From Roseiarcus sp963764955 (lineage in GTDB: Bacteria; Pseudomonadota; Alphaproteobacteria; Rhizobiales; Beijerinckiaceae), in contig CAVXVE010000004.1 of assembly GCA_963764955.1 (NCBI GenBank), positions 267,663-331,662 of the forward strand: a stretch of DNA of 64,000 nt, in the 5' to 3' direction. Both the position numbers and the translations under genes were made by a program. This document shows, piece after piece, positions 57,401 through 64,000 of the stretch. Each line of letters begins with the position of its first letter. Within the stretch, counting starts at the first letter, position 1. The notes under the pieces were generated by a model. The model was not told where the DNA came from. It searched no databases and was given only the letters and a program-made list of their open reading frames with translations.

Positions 57401-58911
57401 CGACGATGTCCATCGGCAGTGCATGATGGGCCGCGAGCTCAGCTCACCATCTTCGCGATCTGCACGCGATCGAGCGGGGATAGGGAGATCACGCTATGAT
57501 GCGCGCTCACGTTCCACGGCGGGCGGAACTCTGGCCGCGCCGTCGCGATGATCAGCAACGACGCCTGCGCCCCGCGCTCGGCCAGCGCCCGCATCAGATC
57601 GAGCGAAGTCGGATCGGCCCAGTGGAGGTCCTCGAAGGCAAGCACGACCGCTTGCGTCCGCGCGGCCGCCAGAATCCATGCCGTCATCGCCGCGAGTTGC
57701 CGGCGGCGCAATTCCTCCGGCGCGAGTTTCGTCGCCCGGTCCTCTGGCAAGAGGACATCGACCAACGGCGCGAGCAACGGCGTGTATTCGGCTGGGTCCA
57801 GACCGATCAGACCCAGAGTGTTCTCGAGGTCGGCCAAGCGCTGTTCGGCAGGCTGATCCGCGCCGAAGCGCTGCCGGCCCCACTCGGCGATCGGATGCAG
57901 CGGCGTGTTCTGCAACAGTTGCGATGACGACCATTCGGTCCAAGTGTGTGGCGTCTCGCCGAGGCGGCCGTGAAACTCCTCCATCAGCCTGGACTTGCCA
58001 AGGCCAGGCTCGCCGACGATCAGCGCGAGCTGGCCCTCGCCTCTATGCGCGCGCTCCCAGCGCCGGGCGAGAAGATCGAGCTCCTCCTCGCGCCCCACGA
58101 GCGGGGTTAGCGCGCGCGCCCCGCCGCGCCGACCAGCGCCGCTCGCGCGCACCACGCGATAAAGCATCATCGGCGACGACACGCCCTTAAGCTCGTGTTG
58201 GCCGCGGTCCTCTGCCACGAACAGGCCGGCGGTCTGCCGTTGGACCGTGGCTGTAATCAGGATCGAGCCCGGCTCGGCGGCGCCCTGGACTCGCGCGGCG
58301 ATATTGGGCGCATCGCCGAACACTTCACCGGTCGCGTCAACCACCACCTGCCCGGAATCAAGACCGATCCTCGCCTGAAGCTCCGGGGCGCCGCTGCTGG
58401 CGTTTCTGGCGTTGATTTCGACAAGCGCGCGCTGGATCGTCAGCGCAGCGCGCACCCCGCGCTCGGCGTCGTTCTCCTGCGCGTGCGGATAGCCGAACAG
58501 CGCCATCAGCCCGTCGCCGAGCTTTTTCAACACATGGCCGCCAAGCCCAGTCACCGCCGCCGACGCCTCGTCGAGATAGGTGTTGACGAGTGTGCGCCAA
58601 TCCTCGGCGTCGAGCTTCGCAGCCATGCCTGTGGACCCGACAAGGTCACAGAACATGACTGTGATCGGGCGGCGCTCGGCGGGCGCAGGCGACGGCACAG
58701 GGGCGGGGCTCGGCGGCTTGGCGGCGGTTTCCCCGGTCCCGAGAGCGGCGATCGCCTTGAGGAGACGCTTGCGGTGCCCCAATGGCACGCCAAGCTGAGT
58801 GAGGTCGCCCTCGGTCAGATCGGGCAGGACCTCAGCATCAATTTCGCTCTCGCGAAATGTGGTCTCATATTGACCGAGACCGAGCGCGCGCAGCCAAGCC
58901 CCGATGTCCAT
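54408..58911 (-). CDS. SAM-cyclase-AAA-TPR signalling protein (cyclase D), one frameshift
   Basis: Start ATG at 58911 (MDIGAWLRALGLGQYETTFR). SAM domain; class III cyclase (MFCDLVGSTGMAAKLDAEDW, LKKLGDGLMALFGYP, FGDAPNIAARVQ); AAA/STAND ATPase (Walker A VGEPGLGKSR, Walker B LAFEDLHWADPTSLD); TPR region. One extra base near 57438 (between AKMV and ELAAHHALPM) splits the gene into frames of 490 and 1001 codons. Apart from that it is colinear with cyclase A. The last ~800 residues are two copies of one ~398-residue TPR module (period 1194 bases; copies start near 56770 and 55575), beginning LQVAYGNALIAARG / LHVSYGNALIAARG. If the shift is real, the protein would be a truncated cyclase-ATPase with no TPR half. 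Confidence 0.9.
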
Positions 58912-59132
58912 GATTGCATCCGACCGGTGGGATCAATGATGGGCGTACCGAAGGTCCCTGTCCAGGGATGGGTTTCAAATGACGGCGACTGACCCCTTTA
59001 GCGCATTCCGGTTAGCCGACGTTCAGTGGTCATTGCGAACAGCGACGGCAGATGTCGCATTTGTGAAACTGTGGTTCGAGATCCTCAACGTCGAGAGGCG
59101 CTTTTGGACGTACACCTTCTGTTTTGTGAGCG

Positions 59133-60333
59133 CTATTTCTTCACCAGCGGGCAAGTGGATTGTGACAGCGGCCGGAAGGCTTCCTCGGCCGGGATGGTCG
59201 CGACGAGTTTGTAGTCGTCCCAAGGCTCTTTGGATTCGGAGGGCTTTTTCACTTCGAACAGGTACATGTCATGCACCATACGGCCGTCCTCGCGGATGCG
59301 CCCGCCATGAGCAAAGAAATCGTTGATCGGCGTCGCTTTCATCATCTTCATCACAGCGCTCGAACTCGACAGTTCCAGCAGCCTTGACCGCTTGGAGATA
59401 GTGGAGGGTGGAGGAATAGGCGCCGGCCTAAATCATGTTCGGCATTTTCTTCATCTTGTCGAAGTAGCGGTGTGACCAGGCGCGCGTCTCATCGTTCATG
59501 TCCCAATAGAATGCTTCTGTCAGCAGCAGGCCTTGAGCGGCCTCAAGCCCCAGGGAATTGACATCGGTGATGTAGAGCAGCAGCGCCGCAAGCCTCTGGC
59601 CGGACTTTCCGAGGCCAAACTCGCCAGCCTGCTTGATCGCATTGATGGTGTCGGCGCCGGCGTTGGCGAGACCGACGACCTTCGCCCGCGAGGCCTGCGC
59701 TTGCAGCAGAAACGAGGAGAAATCGGCCGTGCTGAGGGGCACGCGCACCGATCCAAGTACCTTGCCGCCGTTCTCGTTCACGAAAGCGGATGTGTTCTTC
59801 TCGAGTTCCTTTCCGAAAACATAGTCGGCAGTAATGAAAAACCAGCTGTCATAGCCCGCCCTCACTGTCGCTTCACCCGTGCCCTTGGCGAGCGCATAGG
59901 TGTCAAAGACGTAGTGGACTGTGTAGGGTGCGCACTCTTCGTTGGTCAGGCGCATTACGGCAGAGGCGTTGACGACGAGGATCTTATTGCGCTGCTTAGC
60001 GACCTCGTTCACTGCGAGCGCAGCCGAGGAGCCCGCGACATCGAGAATTGTTTCGACGCCCTGCTCGTCGAACCATTGCCGGGCCAGCGAGGCGGCAAGG
60101 TCGACCTTGTTCTGGTGGTCGGCGAAGACGACCTCTATCGGACGCCCCAGCACGTTGCCGCCGAAGTCGTCGACAGCCATACGCGCGGCAGTGATAGTTC
60201 CCTGGCCACCAATGTCCGCATAGGGCCCCGCCATGTCGAGCAACAGGCCGATCCTCAACGGCGCCTGCGCCGAGGCGGGCAACGAGAACGCCGCCACAAA
60301 TGAGGCGAACAGTAAATTTGTCGGTCGCATCAT
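59133..60333 (-). pseudogene. ABC transporter substrate-binding protein (branched-chain amino acid type), broken
   Basis: Periplasmic binding protein with Sec signal peptide (MMRPTNLLFASFVAAFSLPA, cleavage after SAQA) and the Peripla_BP_6 pattern (LRIGLLLDMAGPYADIGGQG, RPIEVVFADHQNKVD, DVAGSSAALAVNEVAKQRNK, DSWFFITADYVFGKELEKN). It breaks near 59427: MPNMI is followed by TAG where CAG is expected. Reading continues as AGAYSSTLHYLQAVKAAGTV, then a one-base shift, then KMMKATPINDFFAHGGRIRE and the family's usual end CPLVKK at 59133. So there is one nonsense change plus one shift. No permease or ATPase genes are near, so it is an orphan. Confidence 0.85.
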
Positions 60334-61094
60334 AGGCCTTCCCGGTTTGCCGTCGCAGGTCTTACACGGCGTATTCTACGCACCGAAAGGAAGCTTCGCC
60401 GACGCAATGTGAAAGATCTCTCGCCGGAGGAGCTCCAGCACGCCCACCTGCCCAACCCGCAAACGAGAAGAGCGGGTCTCTCGGCCCTCAAAGCCGCAAG
60501 ATCCACATTCGGCTGTTATTGTTTCATCGGGAACGAGTTGCATCAGTAGACGGTCTGCCACGTTCGGCTCCCGATCGCGACGCGATTCGCGCTGGAGCTG
60601 GACGCGTCCTTTCGCGTCATGCAGCCAAACACAAACACCGGTCGGGCCGCGTTTATTTCTTGAGGCCCAATCGTGTCGGCGGACGGATCTCCAAGGCGAC
60701 GACCGAAGGGTGGCCTTGGATAATTTAACCTGTTCGCTACAACGTCCGGAACGGCCGCTATTTGCGCATTTGAGACGTTTGAGTATGTCTCGAATCGACG
60801 TAAGGAGACATCCGTGGATTGCGAGGCAGGCGTCGCGGTTCGACGAAGACGCGGTTATTGATCCGTTAAGAATCTTTGGACGCAACACACGATCTCTGCG
60901 AACGGCAACAGCGACAAGTTGGGGGACAATGGCGGCCCTACAACCAAGTCATTTCAGCATATTTCTTTAGATAATTCCGGGGGTTGCTCGCTTGCTGAAA
61001 CAGGGGCAGGTTGTCTCATCCAAGCGCGAGTTCGGCCACAGATTGTTGCTGCCAACAATCGCCGGACAGAAGCGAAGCTTAGCCGGAGGAAACC
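60334..61094. other. Intergenic with the best-kept repeat copy
   Basis: Bases 60748-60800 hold the clearest copy of the TTTGCGCA family (GAACGGCCGCTATTTGCGCA, then TTTGAGACGTTTGAG and CTCGAATCGACG). Other open frames here have no motif or ribosome site and I do not support a gene. Confidence 0.55.
60748..60800 (+). repeat. TTTGCGCA-family dispersed repeat, reference copy
   Basis: Core GAACGGCCGCTATTTGCGCA followed by TTTGAGACGTTTGAG and CTCGAATCGACG. Related copies, all read in the same direction: 14451, 21728, 29386, 33361, 38478, 45381, 50258, 51477, 52928 and about 63983, each within intergenic DNA. Confidence 0.7.
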
Positions 61095-62721
61095 ATGCAG
61101 TTCGCCGCCTTTCGCCGCCACGAGAAAATCCAACTGTTGGCAGCCGGAGTGGCGATCAGTGCTTTGGTCGCCGGAGCGAGCGTCTCGCAGGCCGCCGAGT
61201 GCGGCGATCTCGCCGGCAAGGTGTTCGGTCCTGCGACAATCACAGGCGCGACAACTGTGTCGCCGCCTTCGAGTCTTCTCGGCAGCGATCCTCCAACTCC
61301 GGTGGCGATCAAGGCTATGTTCTGCCGCGTGCAGGGCGTGATCAAACCGACCGCCGATTCCGACATCAAATTCGAGGTCTGGCTTCCGCCGGAAAGCGCG
61401 TGGAACGGTCGGTATGGCGCAATCGGCAACGGCGGCTTCGCCGGCTCTCTGATTCTTCCTGCGATGGCGTCGAGAGTTCGCGGAGGGCTACGCGGTCTCG
61501 GGCACCGACACCGGTCATCCGGGCGGCCCGCTCGACGCGGGCTGGGCGCTCGGCCATCCCGAAAAGGTCGCGGATTTCGGCTGGCGCGCCATTCATGAAA
61601 CCGCGGACGCGTCCAAATCCGTCATCGGCGCCTATTACGGCAAGACGGCCAGCAAGTCGTATTTCGCGGGTTGCTCGGACGGGGGTCGCGAGGCGCTGAT
61701 GGCCGCCCAGCGGTTTCCCAAGGATTTCGATGGCATCGTCGCGGGCGCGCCGGCCAATTACTGGACGAACCTGATGACCAACGCCGCATCCACGATGCGC
61801 GCGCTGAATAAACCCGGCGCCTGGCTGTCGCCGGATGAGCTTGCGCTTGTGAGCGAGGCCGCTCAGCGCGCATGCCCGAGCGCGGACAAGTATCTGGACG
61901 ATCCGGGCTCGTGTCGCTTCGATCCATCGACGCTCGTTTGCAAGCCCGGGCAGAATGAGCGCTGCCTTACGGAAGCCAAGCTCGATGGTCTGAAGGCGAT
62001 CTACGCTGGCACGAAGGACGCCAGCGGCAGGCTCCTCAATCGCGGCTATCCGGTCGGAGGCGAAGCGGGAGCCGCCGCGTGGAGCCTCTGGATCACTGGA
62101 ACCGGTCCGGGCCAGACGAAAGGGAGCCTCATGAACGGCTTCTCTTCCGGCTATTTCGCCAACATGGTTTTCGATAAGGCGGACTGGGGACCGGCCGACG
62201 GAACTGTCACTGGCGACTGGTCTGCGTCGCAGAAGACGGGCGAGGCGCTTGACGCCGTCAACACCGATCTTAGCGCCTTTAAAGCCGCCGGAGGCAAGCT
62301 CATCCAGTATCACGGCTGGAGCGACGCGGCGATCCCGGCGACGAGCTCAGTGGACTATTATACCGCTGTGGCCGACCGCATGGGCGGTGTGGACCAGGTC
62401 AAGCCTTTCTACCGTCTGTTCTTGGCGCCGGGCATGATGCATTGCGGGCTCGGGCCGGGGCCAAGCGCGGTCGGCGGCGTGTTCGGTCTCCCGTCACCTG
62501 ATCATGATCCGAAGCATGACGTCCTCGCAGCGCTTGCCCAGTGGGTGGAGAAGGGGGAGGCCCCAGAAACGCTGATCGCGACCCGCTACAAGGACGACGA
62601 CCCCGATAAGGGCGTTGCAGCGCAGCGTCCGTGGTGCGCCTATCCTGCGGTCGCGCATTTCTCTGGAAACGGCGAGCATAGCGATGCAGCGAATTTTACC
62701 TGTGCAGCGCCAAAAGAATAG
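61095..62721 (+). pseudogene. Tannase/feruloyl esterase family protein, one frameshift
   Basis: Secreted hydrolase of plant phenolic esters. Signal peptide (MQFAAFRRHEKIQLLAAGVA ... ASVSQA), then AMFCRVQGVIKPTADSDIKF and VWLPPESAWNGRYGAIGNGG. After a one-base shift near 61466 it reads FAEGYAVSGTDTGHPGGPLD, FAGCSDGGREALMAAQRFPK with the catalytic Ser next to a conserved Cys, YDD-type acid region, YHGWSDAAIPATSSVDYYTA and the His-Cys of LAPGMMHCGLGPGP. All catalytic parts are present. Total about 542 residues if joined, normal for the family. Alone on the plus strand. Confidence 0.88.
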
Positions 62722-63141
62722 ACGCTTCCGTACCGGCGTTTCACTGTCTCCCGGGGCACCCTCTTCGCTCGCTTGGCGGTTGGCACGCTCGGTCTGCCAT
62801 GAACGCAGTGCGGACTATTCAAAGAATTTCGACGGCGAACATGGTGCCCGCGTCGACCTTCGACATAGCGCCTTCGCGTTAGGAGTGTCGTGGACCACGG
62901 AAGGCCACAACGGGTCGATTTGATCAGTTCGCTAAGCCATGAGGCCGCTCTTAGAGGAGAGGGGCGTGATATGCGCTCACCGGACGAGTGGAGTTGACGT
63001 GAAGCCGTAATGCGGATCGCGAAGTTGGAGTTGCAGTTTGGGGGAGCCGCCGCTCAGAGACGGAAGACTTCCGCCTCTATGTTTGCATCGCCTAACCCCT
63101 GAATTCCAGCGACGCGGCCGTGTGACGCAAAAAACCTCCCC
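62722..63141. other. Intergenic between convergent tannase and SDR genes
   Basis: No gene, clear hairpin with T-run or repeat copy is supported. Confidence 0.4.
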
Positions 63142-63870
63142 CTAAAGATCAAAATTGGTGGGTAGCATAACCACGTCACGAATTGTCATGCCGCGCGGCC
63201 GAGTCAGCATGAACATGATCACGTTCGCGACTTCGGCGGCCTCCAAGAGGCTTCCCGACTCCTTGGCTTCCTTGAGCTTTTCGGCCGGCCAGTCCGCGAG
63301 CAGTGCGCTGATGACGGGGCCAGGTGAGATCGAGCCCACGCGAATGCCGTGCTTGAAGACTTGGCGTCGCACCGTCTGCACAAAGCAGTTAATCGCCCAT
63401 TTGGAGGATGCATAGACCGGCTCCCATGGCGTCGGAAAATGGGCCGCCAAGGAACTCGTGACGATGATGTCGCCCGTGCGGCGTTCGATCATGTGAGGCA
63501 GCACGTCGTGGACGTTCTTGATCACGACGTTGACATTCAAGTTCAGCATCCTGTCGATAGCTCCGGTGTCAGCGTCGACCAAATCACCGCCGACATAGGT
63601 ACCCGCATTTGCATGCAAGATGTCGAGCTGGCCTGCCTCCGCTAGGACTTGCGGCAGCAGTCTTGCGCAGTCCTTTGGGTCGAGCAGGTCGATGACGAGG
63701 GGGATCATTGCATCGCCGTGTTTATTGGAGAGCGCCTTAAGCGCCGCCTCGTCGCGGTCGATCATCACCACGCGCGCGCCTGCGGCAAGCATCGCCTCGC
63801 TACTGGCCAGTCCGATGCCCGACGCAGCCCCGGTCACGACGGCAACCTTGCCTTCCAATTCTTTCGCCAT
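63142..63870 (-). CDS. Short-chain dehydrogenase/reductase
   Basis: Classical SDR of 242 residues, intact. Cofactor site TGAASGIG near the N-terminus (KVAVVTGAASGIGLASSEAM), Asp after the second strand (VVMIDRDEAAL) pointing to NAD(H), NAG motif (LHANAGTYVG), catalytic Ser in IVTSSLAAHF and YxxxK in PVYASSKWAINCF, then SISPGPVISALLADWPAEKL. Closest in layout to ribitol/sugar-alcohol dehydrogenase-type SDRs; the substrate is not known. The next repeat copy begins at about 63983, at the window's right edge. Confidence 0.93.
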   Translation of the reverse strand: MAKELEGKVAVVTGAASGIGLASSEAMLAAGARVVMIDRDEAALKALSNKHGDAMIPLVIDLLDPKDCARLLPQVLAEAGQLDILHANAGTYVGGDLVDADTGAIDRMLNLNVNVVIKNVHDVLPHMIERRTGDIIVTSSLAAHFPTPWEPVYASSKWAINCFVQTVRRQVFKHGIRVGSISPGPVISALLADWPAEKLKEAKESGSLLEAAEVANVIMFMLTRPRGMTIRDVVMLPTNFDL

Positions 63871-64000
63871 GCGTCTTCACCTTGCTGGGGTTGCCCCGCC
63901 GCACAGTATAGCTATCGGAGGTGAGTTGTCAGGGGAAAGGACGGCCCGGTGTTGGCGTTCTCACCGTCCGACAACGACGTCAGCAAGTGGCCGCTTTTTG

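Noticed and set aside
33779..58911. CBASS or Pycsar-type antiphage operon
   Set aside because: The cyclases carry their own ATPase/TPR halves and no adjacent effector (nuclease, membrane or TIR/SAVED/CARF gene) was found; a defence role is only a hypothesis.

Overview
The window looks like accessory DNA from a GC-rich alphaproteobacterium of the Hyphomicrobiales (Bradyrhizobium / Methylocystis / Beijerinckiaceae type). This rests on base composition, a rhizobial-type porin, the tRNA-Gln form, many class III cyclases and many GAF-rich sensor proteins. The genus is inferred, not shown.

Bases 1-21000 are a mobile-element graveyard. It opens with a decayed serine recombinase, then a 49-base 3' remnant of tRNA-Gln(CTG) that looks like an integration scar, beside a tyrosine integrase. 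Next come a truncated IS110, a truncated IS1182, remnants of an ATP-dependent DNA ligase, an SRAP (YedK) gene and a second DDE transposase, and a porin with a clean ribosome site and terminator but at least four frameshifts. After that lie an integrase C-terminus fused in frame to a cyclase-type TPR fragment, a SPINDLY-type O-GlcNAc transferase with one frameshift, a second IS110, decayed paralogous zinc-finger/HTH genes, and an iteron-like repeat cluster beside an AT-rich patch.

Bases 22000-29100 (minus strand) hold a signalling operon with overlapping stop/start codons: a soluble histidine kinase with eight tandem GAF domains, a single-domain response regulator, and a response regulator fused to a class IIIb-like adenylyl cyclase. 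Two single-base shifts now break the kinase frame.

Bases 29700-58900 carry a flavin monooxygenase, an AidB-family acyl-CoA dehydrogenase and four very large minus-strand SAM-cyclase-AAA-TPR proteins (two pairs of paralogues). Between them sit a small lipid operon (acyl-CoA ligase, saccharopine-dehydrogenase-like reductase, remnant SDR), a methyltransferase, an FAD monooxygenase and a nitronate monooxygenase. Three further cyclase-family fragments are scattered in the window, two of them spliced into unrelated genes. Bases 59000-64000 hold a broken branched-chain amino-acid type binding protein, a tannase/feruloyl esterase with one frameshift, and an intact SDR.

Two themes run through the window. 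First, cyclic-nucleotide signalling is strongly expanded (five cyclase genes plus three fragments). Second, short intergenic repeats recur: a GGCCGCTATTTGCGCA family, a small inverted-repeat element and longer composites, mostly between the signalling genes. About half of the recognisable genes carry single-base frameshifts. Whether these are real decay or uncorrected read errors must be settled before calling genes dead.
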